Source: DASXUC01 sp036004445 (GTDB lineage: Bacteria; Sysuimicrobiota; Sysuimicrobiia; Sysuimicrobiales; Kaftiobacteriaceae). From it: DNA of 41,097 bases. The notes under the pieces are model-generated. The model saw only the letters and a program-made list of their open reading frames with translations, was not told the origin of the DNA and made no database searches. The stretch's first letter is position 1. Each line of letters opens with the position of its first letter. The translations under genes and the position numbers were made by a program. The stretch lies in assembly GCA_036004445.1 (NCBI GenBank), contig DASYRL010000014.1:1-41097 (forward strand), given 5' to 3'. Shown here piece after piece: positions 24,199 through 30,238 of this stretch.

Positions 24199-24708
24199 AT
24201 CGAACGCGAGGCGAGAGTCAACGAACGGATTCGTGCGCGCGAAGTCCGCGTCATCGGCGCGGGGGGCGAGCAGCTGGGCGTGATGCCGGTGCGTGAGGCG
24301 ATCGCCAAGGCTTCCGAGGCGGAGCTGGATCTGGTGGAAGTGGCGCCCACGGCGCAGCCGCCGGTGTGCCGGATTATGGACTTTGGGAAGTACAAGTACG
24401 AACAGAGCAAGCGCGGGCGCGGCGGACCACACAAGCGGGCCGGCGAGCTCAAGGGCATGCGGATGAGTCCCAAGATCGGGGAGCACGACTTTCAAGTCAA
24501 GACCCGGCACGTCATCGACTTCCTGAAAGACGGCAACAAGGTCCGCGTCGCGATGTGGTTTCGCGGGCGAGAGATGGCGCATCCCCGGGTCGGAGAGGCG
24601 CTGCTCAACCGCATGGCCGAGGCCGTGACTGAGGTCGGCAGCGTCGAGATGATGCCGCGGCTGGAGGGCCGGAACATGATCATGATTCTCACTCCGAAGA
24701 AGACCTAA
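24199..24708 (+). CDS. infC: translation initiation factor IF-3 (AUC start)
   Basis: 169 residues from ATC 24199. The N-terminal domain begins IEREARVNERIRAREVRVIG and continues GGEQLGVMPVREAIAKA, which is conserved IF3 sequence that an annotation from GTG 24280 would cut away. The linker (KYKYEQSKRGR) and C-terminal domain (EHDFQVKTRHVIDFLKDGNKVRV, FRGREMAH) are complete. IF3 proofreads start codons and disfavours non-canonical ones. infC genes with AUU (Escherichia coli) or AUC (Myxococcus) starts are autoregulated for this reason. The same mechanism is therefore likely here, on top of the attenuator. It is followed by rpmI 10 bases later. Confidence 0.93.
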   Translation: MEREARVNERIRAREVRVIGAGGEQLGVMPVREAIAKASEAELDLVEVAPTAQPPVCRIMDFGKYKYEQSKRGRGGPHKRAGELKGMRMSPKIGEHDFQVKTRHVIDFLKDGNKVRVAMWFRGREMAHPRVGEALLNRMAEAVTEVGSVEMMPRLEGRNMIMILTPKKT

Positions 24709-24718
24709 GGGAGCCGCA

Positions 24719-24922
24719 ATGGCGAAAGTGAAGACCCATCAAGGGACGGCAAAGCGCATCGGCGTGTCCGCGCGCGGGAAACTGATGCGCGGAAAGCAGA
24801 TGGCGGGACACCTGAAGGTCAGCAAGCGGCCGCGCCGGTTGCGCCGGCTCCGGCAGCGCGTGGCCGTGCGGTCCGCCGACGAGCGCCGCATCGGCCAGCT
24901 GCTGCCGTACCGCAACAAATAA
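24719..24922 (+). CDS. rpmI: 50S ribosomal protein L35 (bL35)
   Basis: 67 residues, very basic. It has the family opening KVKTHQGTAKRIGVSARGKLMRGK and the C-terminal VRSADERRIGQLLPY. It is placed as in most bacteria between infC and rplT. L35 stabilises 23S rRNA folding during large-subunit assembly. AGGGAGC precedes the ATG. Confidence 0.97.
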   Translation: MAKVKTHQGTAKRIGVSARGKLMRGKQMAGHLKVSKRPRRLRRLRQRVAVRSADERRIGQLLPYRNK

Positions 24923-24942
24923 GCCGTTCGGGGTGAAGGGAC

Positions 24943-25305
24943 ATGGCACGGGTCAAGCGCGGGGTAACGTCGCGTCGCCGCCACAAGAAGATTCTCAAAC
25001 TCGCCAAAGGCTATTACGGCGCCAAGCATCGTTGGTACAAGATGGCCAACCAGTACGTGGTGCGGGCGCTGGCACAGGCCTACCATGACCGCAAACTGCG
25101 CAAGCGGGATTTCCGCCGGTTGTGGATCGCCCGCATCAATGCCGCGGCCCGCACGAACGGGGTGTCCTACAGCCGGCTGATCAACGGGCTGCGGAAGGCA
25201 GGGATCACGGTGAACCGCAAGGTCCTGGCCGAGCTGGCCTACCGCGATGGCGATGCCTTCGCCCAACTCGTCGCCAAGGCGAAGGAGGGGCTGAAGTCCT
25301 CCTGA
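24943..25305 (+). CDS. rplT: 50S ribosomal protein L20 (bL20)
   Basis: 120 residues with the typical N-terminus MARVKRGVTSRRRHKKILKLAKGYYG and the globular part ARTNGVSYSRLINGLRKAGITVNRKVLAELA. L20 is an early assembly protein. In bacilli and enterobacteria it binds the leader or operator of this operon to repress it, so the structured leader at 24000-24180 may be its target. It ends one base before trkH, which links potassium uptake to the ribosomal operon. Confidence 0.97.
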   Translation: MARVKRGVTSRRRHKKILKLAKGYYGAKHRWYKMANQYVVRALAQAYHDRKLRKRDFRRLWIARINAAARTNGVSYSRLINGLRKAGITVNRKVLAELAYRDGDAFAQLVAKAKEGLKSS

Positions 25306-25306
25306 A

Positions 25307-26665
25307 ATGGCCAGAACCGTGGCGCTCGGAGACCGGGCGCCGTTGGCTCGCTTCGAGCTCAACCCGGCGCAGACGATCATCGTCGGTTTCGCGGCGATCA
25401 TCCTGGTCGGGGCGTCACTCCTGACACTGCCGATCGCGTCCGCCGCCGGCCAATCGACCCCGTTCTTGACCGCCCTGTTCACCGCGACCTCGGCAGTTTG
25501 CGTCACCGGGCTGGTTGTCGTCGACACCGCGACCCACTACTCGCTGTTCGGGCAGCTCATTATCCTGGCGCTGATCCAGCTCGGCGGGCTCGGGTACATG
25601 ACGGCCGCTACACTGATGGCGTTGATCGTCGGCCGCCGGGTCGGCTTGCGCGAGCGGATCATGCTGCAGGAGGCGAACAACCTCTACACCATGGGCGGCG
25701 TCGTCCGGTTCACCCGCAACGTGGTGCTGATTACGGCGGGAATCGAGGCGCTGGGTGCCGTCCTGCTGAGCCTGCGGTTTATCCCCCAAATGGGAGTGGG
25801 CCGGGGGGTCTATTTTGCAGTCTTTCACAGCATCTCCGCGTTCAACAACGCCGGGTTCGATCTGATGGGCGGGTTTCGCAGCCTGACCGCGTACGCGCAG
25901 GACCTGCCGGTCAACCTGATCGTCGCCGCGCTGATCATCGTCGGCGGCCTGGGGTTCATCGTCCTCACCGACATCGGCTTCCACCGGCGGCGGCTGAGCC
26001 TGCACTCGCGGATCGTCCTGACCACCTCCGGCGCGCTGATCGCGCTGGGCGTGGCGCTGATCGTGCTCCTGGAATACAGCAATCCCGGAACGCTGGAACC
26101 CCTGGCCCCACTGCAGCGCCTGCTGGCGGCGTTCTTCCAGAGCGTGACCCCCCGCACGGCCGGCTTCAATACAGTCGACGTCGGCCAGCTGCGCGAGCCG
26201 ACGCTGATGCTGCTCATCGCCCTGATGTTCATCGGGGCCTCACCGGGGGGGACGGGCGGCGGGATCAAGACGACCACGTTCGTGGCGCCGATGGCGGTGA
26301 TCATCTCGATGCTGCGGGGGCGACCCGATCCGGAGCTCTTCCGGCGCCGGCTGCCGCCGGTGGTCATCTACAAGGCGGTGACCATCGCCCTGGTGGCGCT
26401 GGCGTTCGTGGTCACGATGGGGACCGCGCTGTCCTTCATCGACCGCATCGATTTCGTCCCGGCGTTGTTCGAGGTCACCTCGGCGTTCGGCACGGTCGGC
26501 CTGTCCACCGGCATCACGCCGCAGCTCAGCGCCGCCGGCCGCGTGCTGATCATGCTGACCATTTTCACCGGGCGCGTCGGGTTGCTGACCGTTGCATTTG
26601 CGCTGACGAGACGGCAGCAGGCGATGAACTACCGATTTCCGGAAGAACGGATTCTGGTCGGGTGA
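25307..26665 (+). CDS. trkH: TrkH/KtrB family potassium uptake channel subunit
   Basis: 452 residues, polytopic. The four pore-loop repeats with selectivity-filter glycines are visible: SAVCVTGLVVVDT (about 63), SAFNNAGFDLMGG (about 177), TPRTAGFNTVDVG (about 281) and SAFGTVGLSTGIT (about 391). The conserved glycine-rich cytoplasmic loop GASPGGTGGGIKTTT that interacts with the gating ring is also present. It works with the RCK-domain protein encoded immediately downstream. The start is at an ATG 1 base after the rplT stop, with no separate promoter seen. Confidence 0.95.
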   Translation: MARTVALGDRAPLARFELNPAQTIIVGFAAIILVGASLLTLPIASAAGQSTPFLTALFTATSAVCVTGLVVVDTATHYSLFGQLIILALIQLGGLGYMTAATLMALIVGRRVGLRERIMLQEANNLYTMGGVVRFTRNVVLITAGIEALGAVLLSLRFIPQMGVGRGVYFAVFHSISAFNNAGFDLMGGFRSLTAYAQDLPVNLIVAALIIVGGLGFIVLTDIGFHRRRLSLHSRIVLTTSGALIALGVALIVLLEYSNPGTLEPLAPLQRLLAAFFQSVTPRTAGFNTVDVGQLREPTLMLLIALMFIGASPGGTGGGIKTTTFVAPMAVIISMLRGRPDPELFRRRLPPVVIYKAVTIALVALAFVVTMGTALSFIDRIDFVPALFEVTSAFGTVGLSTGITPQLSAAGRVLIMLTIFTGRVGLLTVAFALTRRQQAMNYRFPEERILVG

Positions 26666-26677
26666 ACGGAGGGGACC

Positions 26678-27325
26678 ATGGACTTTGCGGTCATCGGGAT
26701 CGGGCGGTTCGGGAGCAGCGTCGTCCGGACACTCTACGAGATGGGGCACCGCGTGCAGGCGATGGACCGGGATGAGGAAGCGCTGCGCCGGGTCATGGAC
26801 CACTGCACGAACATGATGCAGATCGACTCCACGGACCAGGAAGCCCTGCGGGCGGTGGGCATCACGAACTTCGACGTGGTCGTGGTCGCCATCGGCACCG
26901 GGATTCAGGAAAGCATCCTCACCACCCTGATCCTCAAGCAGCTGGGCGTGAAGAAGGTCGTCTCCAAGGCCATTAACGAGCTGCAGGGCCGCGTTCTCGA
27001 GAAGGTCGGCGCCGACATGGTGATCTACCCGGAGCGGGAGATGGGCGAGCGGGTCGCCCGCATCATCGCCAGCGCGCACGTCATGGACCAGCTCGCGCTG
27101 TCGCCGGACTACCTGGTCGAGGAGCTGCGGGTGAGTCCGAAGATCGAAGGCCGCACCCTCGGCGAGCTCGATCTGCGGCGGCGCTACGAAATCAGCGTGC
27201 TGCTGATCAAACGGGACAACCAAATCCACATCGCGCCGCTGCCGGAGACCGAATTGAAATCCGAGGACGTGCTCGTCGTGTTCGGCAAGAAGGAACAGCT
27301 GTCGCGGCTCGAGAGTGCCCTTTAA
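26678..27325 (+). CDS. TrkA/KtrA family potassium channel regulatory subunit
   Basis: 215 residues. The N-terminal RCK Rossmann domain has the dinucleotide motif IGIGRFGSSVVRTL (6-19), acidic MDRDEE, and VVAIGTGIQESILTTL. The C-terminal RCK_C domain begins around residue 135 (SPDYLVEELRVSPKIEGRTLGELDLRRRY). It should form the cytoplasmic gating ring of the TrkH-type channel and respond to nucleotides. A single-RCK length indicates the KtrA-like form, not the double-domain enterobacterial TrkA. GGAGGGG precedes the ATG. Confidence 0.94.
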   Translation: MDFAVIGIGRFGSSVVRTLYEMGHRVQAMDRDEEALRRVMDHCTNMMQIDSTDQEALRAVGITNFDVVVVAIGTGIQESILTTLILKQLGVKKVVSKAINELQGRVLEKVGADMVIYPEREMGERVARIIASAHVMDQLALSPDYLVEELRVSPKIEGRTLGELDLRRRYEISVLLIKRDNQIHIAPLPETELKSEDVLVVFGKKEQLSRLESAL

Positions 27326-27336
27326 GAACTAACTGC

Positions 27337-27433
27337 GGGATAACAGGGATAAGAGGGATAAGAGGGATAAATGACACTGCCGGATGCTCGAACCACCGTT
27401 ATCCCCTTTATCCCCCTGATCCCCGTTGTCCCG
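27337..27433. repeat. inverted pair of tandem nonamer arrays (GGGATAAnn / nnTATCCCC)
   Basis: Left array 27337-27372: GGGATAACA, GGGATAAGA, GGGATAAGA, GGGATAAAT. Right array 27398-27433: GTTATCCCC, TTTATCCCC, CTGATCCCC, GTTGTCCCG. Each arm is exactly four 9-base units; the arms are complementary across a 25-base spacer. It fills the trkA-SpoU gap. Confidence 0.95.
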
Positions 27434-27446
27434 TAGTTTCCGCCGC

Positions 27447-28265
27447 ATGGCGACTCGCCCAGAGATTACGAGTACGCGGAATCCGCTTGTCACCCGGTTC
27501 AAAGCCCTGGCCGACCGGAAGGGCCGCGATGCGGCGGGTCAGTTCGTGGTCGAAGGCGTCCGGCTGCTCGAGCAGGCGCTGGCCGACGGGACGGCGTTCG
27601 AGGCCGTGGTCTACGATCCTCAGGCGGCGGCCGATCCCCGGTTGGGTTCGGTGCTGACGCGCGCCGCCGCCGCGGGGGTGAAGCTCTACCCGGCGTCGGC
27701 CCACGTCGTGGCCGCCTGCAGCCAGGTGGAGACGCCGCAGGGCGTCGTGGCCATCGCACGGCGGCCGGCGGCGTCGCTGCCTGACCTGGCGCGCACTCCT
27801 TCGGCGATGCTCGTGGTCGCCGACCGGATCCAGGACCCCGGCAACCTCGGGACCATCATCCGCATCGCCGACGCGGCGGGAGCGTCAGGCGTCATCGCCG
27901 TCGCCGGCACCGTCGACGCGTTTAATCCCAAAGCCGTCCGCGCTACGATGGGATCGGTGTTCCATTTGCCCGTGGTCGAGGCCGCGGCGGAGGACGTGCT
28001 CGATGTCCTGCGCGCACAGCGCATCCGCCTGCTGGTCGCCGACCAGCGCGGCGCCGTCGATTTTCTCGACGCCGACTACCGGCGGCCGTGCGCCATTGTG
28101 TTGGGCAATGAAGGGCAGGGTGTAGATCCGCGATGGATCGAGCATGCCGCCGCGACCGTGCGCATCCCGATGTACGGCCGGGCGGAGTCGCTCAACGTCG
28201 CCGTCGCCGCCGCCCTCCTGCTCTATGAAGCGCGCCGGAAAACGGCGAACGACATCCAGGTGTGA
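27447..28265 (+). CDS. SpoU/TrmH family RNA 2'-O-ribose methyltransferase
   Basis: 272 residues. The N-terminal substrate-binding domain begins ITSTRNPLVTRFKALADRKGRDAAGQFVVEG. The C-terminal SPOUT domain has the three knot motifs: DRIQDPGNLGTIIRIADAAG, then CAIVLGNEGQGVDPRWI, then RIPMYGRAESLNVAVAAALLLYE. This is the RlmB/TsnR-type architecture that methylates a ribose in 23S rRNA or tRNA; the exact site is not deducible. In many genomes it lies directly upstream of pheST, as here. The ATG at 27447 is preferred to an earlier TTG at 27426, which lies inside the repeat array. No Shine-Dalgarno is visible. Confidence 0.92.
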   Translation: MATRPEITSTRNPLVTRFKALADRKGRDAAGQFVVEGVRLLEQALADGTAFEAVVYDPQAAADPRLGSVLTRAAAAGVKLYPASAHVVAACSQVETPQGVVAIARRPAASLPDLARTPSAMLVVADRIQDPGNLGTIIRIADAAGASGVIAVAGTVDAFNPKAVRATMGSVFHLPVVEAAAEDVLDVLRAQRIRLLVADQRGAVDFLDADYRRPCAIVLGNEGQGVDPRWIEHAAATVRIPMYGRAESLNVAVAAALLLYEARRKTANDIQV

Positions 28266-28273
28266 GGTGAAGC

Positions 28274-28621
28274 ATGGCCCGCTACCAGTTCGATCACATC
28301 GACCGGCTGCCGGAGCGAGAGATGCGGCAGGGGGTGCACATGCGGCTGCTGGCCGGCGACGCGCTCATGTTCAGCGTCGTGCGGTTTGAGCCCCACGCCA
28401 CGGTGCCGACGCACCAGCATCCGCACGAACAGATCGGCTACGTCCTGGAAGGGGAACTCGACCTGTGGATCGGCGATGACCGCCGGACGCTGCGGCAGGG
28501 CGACATGTATGCCGTCGCATCGAACGTTCCCCACGGAGCCGAGACGGGGGATTCGACCTGCGTGGTGATGGATGCGTTTACGCCGCTGCGGGAGGACTAC
28601 GTTGCCGCCTTTCGTACTTGA
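28274..28621 (+). CDS. cupin domain protein
   Basis: 115-residue single-cupin protein. Metal-binding motif 1 is HQHPHEQIGYVLEGELDLWIG and motif 2 is a shorter match ending VPHGAETG, giving the usual His/His/Glu plus His ligand set. Single cupins of this size include small isomerases, dioxygenase-like enzymes and sensors; no substrate can be assigned. The ATG has a GAGGTGA site. It is 8 bases after the SpoU gene and thus likely cotranscribed. Confidence 0.85.
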   Translation: MARYQFDHIDRLPEREMRQGVHMRLLAGDALMFSVVRFEPHATVPTHQHPHEQIGYVLEGELDLWIGDDRRTLRQGDMYAVASNVPHGAETGDSTCVVMDAFTPLREDYVAAFRT

Positions 28622-28631
28622 CCGCCTGTGT

Positions 28632-28637
28632 TATAGT
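28632..28637 (+). promoter_or_regulatory. -10 box for the yqzL-like/T-box/pheST transcript
   Basis: TATAGT, preceded by TGTGT as in the TATACT box ahead of infC (shared TGTGTTATA). The -35 is weak. A start near 28644 would give a 45-base leader to the small gene at 28689. Confidence 0.5.
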
Positions 28638-28688
28638 TGTTCCAATAGTTCGCCGAACGCCAGACTCCAGTAGGAGGAGGATGGCTCA

Positions 28689-28817
28689 GTGCAGATGACG
28701 TGGACGCCGGAAATGTTCTGGCGGTTGTTTGAATCCACCGGCTCAATCTGGGCGTACATAGCCTATCGCCGGTGCGTCGCACTGACGAAGTTCTTTTTGA
28801 CCGTCTCACCAAACTGA
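28689..28817 (+). CDS. YqzL-like small protein
   Basis: 42 residues from GTG 28689, with AGGAGGAGG ending 8 bases upstream. The sequence contains the YqzL-type pattern of an early Trp/Phe, then F-TGSIWAYIAYRR, i.e. aromatic-x-x-TG-(5)-Y-x-x-Y/F. YqzL in bacilli is a 40-50-residue protein of unknown function encoded near recO/era. A second in-frame ATG at 28695 is possible but has worse spacing. It ends only a few bases before the T-box stem I, so a single transcript could carry this gene, the riboswitch and pheST. Confidence 0.65.
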   Translation: MQMTWTPEMFWRLFESTGSIWAYIAYRRCVALTKFFLTVSPN

Positions 28818-28940
28818 ATAGGCGACGACGGAGAGAAGTACTCCGGAGCCGGACCCTCAGGGAGGGAAGGCCATAGACTGGAAGCCTTCCCGGGATACCG
28901 ACGGAGGAAGTTCGCTCTTGAGCCGACCAACCGAACTGCC

Positions 28941-28968
28941 GGGAACAGGGAACGGGGAACCGGGAACG
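28941..28968 (+). repeat. tandem heptamer array inside the T-box leader (GGGAACn x4)
   Basis: GGGAACA, GGGAACG, GGGAACC, GGGAACG in direct succession. The same GGGAAC core is seen as octamers at 15660 and 34753. It sits in the linker/stem II-III region of the riboswitch. Confidence 0.9.
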
Positions 28969-29065
28969 GTTCAGGGCAATAGGTTGCTCCGGAGCCTGCC
29001 GATATCAGGTTGAGCGCCAACCAGGCCGTAAGGCTCTGCGTTGGAAGCAAGGTGGTACCACGGAA

Positions 29066-29105
29066 GCGCCGCTTTCGTCCTTGAGGACGCGGCGCGTTTT
29101 ATTTT
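29066..29105 (+). terminator. T-box-controlled intrinsic terminator
   Basis: GCGCCG and CGTCC on the 5' side pair with GGACG and CGGCGC on the 3' side (29066-29095), with a CTTT bulge and TTGA loop, then GTTTTATTTT. The 5' part is contiguous with the T-box sequence that would form the antiterminator. Confidence 0.93.
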
Positions 29106-29118
29106 GATCAGACTCCAT

Positions 29119-29155
29119 GGCCCTCTCCCCGCTGGGGAGAGGGAGGGGGTGAGGG
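29119..29155. repeat. CCCTCTCCCC/GGGGAGAGGG palindrome, copy 1
   Basis: GGCCCTCTCCCC - gct - GGGGAGAGGG followed by AGGGGGTGAGG. It is nearly identical to the copy at 32315. Its GGGAGGGGGTGAGG tail lies just before the TTG start of pheS and would act as the Shine-Dalgarno. Confidence 0.9.
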
Positions 29156-29157
29156 GC

Positions 29158-30138
29158 TTGGACGATCTCGACCGGATCGGTCATGAAGCGGGGTCGGCGA
29201 TCGCGGCCGCCCAGCAGCCCGAGGATCTGGAGCAGGTCCGGCGCCGGTACTTTGGCCGCCGCGGCGTGCTGGCCGGTCTCACGTCCAGCCTGCCGCGTGT
29301 TCCCGCAGCCGAGCGGCCCGAGTATGGGCGGCGCCTGAATGAGCTGCGGGAGAAGCTGGCGCGGGATCTCGACGCGCGCGAGGCCGCCCTGCGGCTGCAC
29401 GTAACGTCCGCGCGTCTTGAGGCAGAGGCGATCGACGTCACCCTGCCGGGCCGCCGCCGGCGATTGGGCCGCCACCACGTGCTCAGCCGGACGCTGCGGG
29501 AAGTGCAGGACATCTTCTTCGGCCTGGGATTCGAGATCGTCGAGGGACCGGAGGTGGAATCCGAAGAGTTCAACTTCGAGCGCCTAAATTTGCCTCGGGA
29601 CCATCCCGCGCGCGACGCGCAGGACTCCTTCTACATCACCGAGGACCTGCTGCTGCGTACGCAGAGCACCGCGGTGGATGCGCGGGTGATGATCGGACGG
29701 AGGCCGCCGATGCGCGTGTTGACGACCGGACGGTGCTATCGACGGGACGCCTCGGATCCCACGCACATGCCGATCTTCCACCAGGTGGACGGGTTCATGG
29801 TGGGCGAGCGCATCACGATGGCCGACCTCAAAGGCGTGCTCGCGACGTTCGCCCGGCAGTTCTTCGGACCCGAGACCGCGACGAAGTTCGTGCCCGGCTA
29901 CTTCCCGTTCACCGAGCCGAGCGCCGAAACGCTGGTCTCGTTCAGGGGAGGGTGGATGGAACTGGGCGGATGCGGCATGTTCCACCCGCGGGTTCTGGAA
30001 ATGGCGGGCATCGACCCCCAGCGCTATTCGGCGTTCGCGTTCGGCTGGGGCGTCGAGCGCCCGGCAATGGTGCGCTATGGGATTCCGGACCTGCGGCTGT
30101 TCTGGGAGAACGATTTGCGGTTCCTGGGACAATTTTAG
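29158..30138 (+). CDS. pheS: phenylalanyl-tRNA synthetase alpha subunit
   Basis: 326 residues from TTG 29158; typical length is about 330-350. An N-terminal coiled-coil tRNA-binding arm (LDDLDRIGHEAGSAIAAAQQPEDLEQVRRRYFGRRGVLAGL) is followed by the class II catalytic core. The core has motif 1 region FEIVEGPEVESEEFNFERLN, motif 2 TTGRCYRRDASDPTHMPIFHQVDG and motif 3 FAFGWGVERPAMVRYGI. Upstream in-frame ATG codons lie in the terminator and palindrome, so the TTG directly after the palindrome tail fits best. It is regulated by the T-box above and forms an alpha2beta2 enzyme with pheT. Confidence 0.95.
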   Translation: MDDLDRIGHEAGSAIAAAQQPEDLEQVRRRYFGRRGVLAGLTSSLPRVPAAERPEYGRRLNELREKLARDLDAREAALRLHVTSARLEAEAIDVTLPGRRRRLGRHHVLSRTLREVQDIFFGLGFEIVEGPEVESEEFNFERLNLPRDHPARDAQDSFYITEDLLLRTQSTAVDARVMIGRRPPMRVLTTGRCYRRDASDPTHMPIFHQVDGFMVGERITMADLKGVLATFARQFFGPETATKFVPGYFPFTEPSAETLVSFRGGWMELGGCGMFHPRVLEMAGIDPQRYSAFAFGWGVERPAMVRYGIPDLRLFWENDLRFLGQF

Positions 30139-30147
30139 CACCATGTA

Positions 30148-30215
30148 GTCATTGCGAGCAAAGCGAAGCAATCCCAGATCTGAGATTGCTTCGTCGCTAT
30201 GCTCCTCGCAATGAC
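30148..30215. repeat. CATTGCGAG/GAAGCAATC palindromic repeat, complete paired copy
   Basis: Left arm starts GTCATTGCGAGCAAAGCGAAGCAATC and right arm GATTGCTTCGTCGCTATGCTCCTCGCAATGAC; they are complementary around AGATCT. It fills the pheS-pheT gap, so the mRNA between the two subunits carries a strong hairpin. Confidence 0.93.
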
Positions 30216-30238
30216 GGTATTGTTTGGAGGTTGTGCTG

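Larger units (their letters stand above)
28820..29105 (+). ncRNA. T-box riboswitch, tRNA-Phe specific
   Basis: Stem I opens with GACGGAGAGAAGTACTCC (AGTA-type bulge). Its distal stem is GGGAAGGCC...GGAAGCCTTCCC. The specifier loop on the 3' side contains GGAAGTTCGCTC, with TTC (28911-28913) as the phenylalanine specifier codon. The T-box proper is GGTGGTACCACG (29051-29062), preceded by AA as usual, and runs into an intrinsic terminator (29066-29105). T-boxes sense uncharged tRNA and allow readthrough; the downstream genes are pheS and pheT, in agreement with the specifier. A 4-unit tandem heptamer (28941-28968) lies between stem I and the antiterminator region. Confidence 0.95.
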
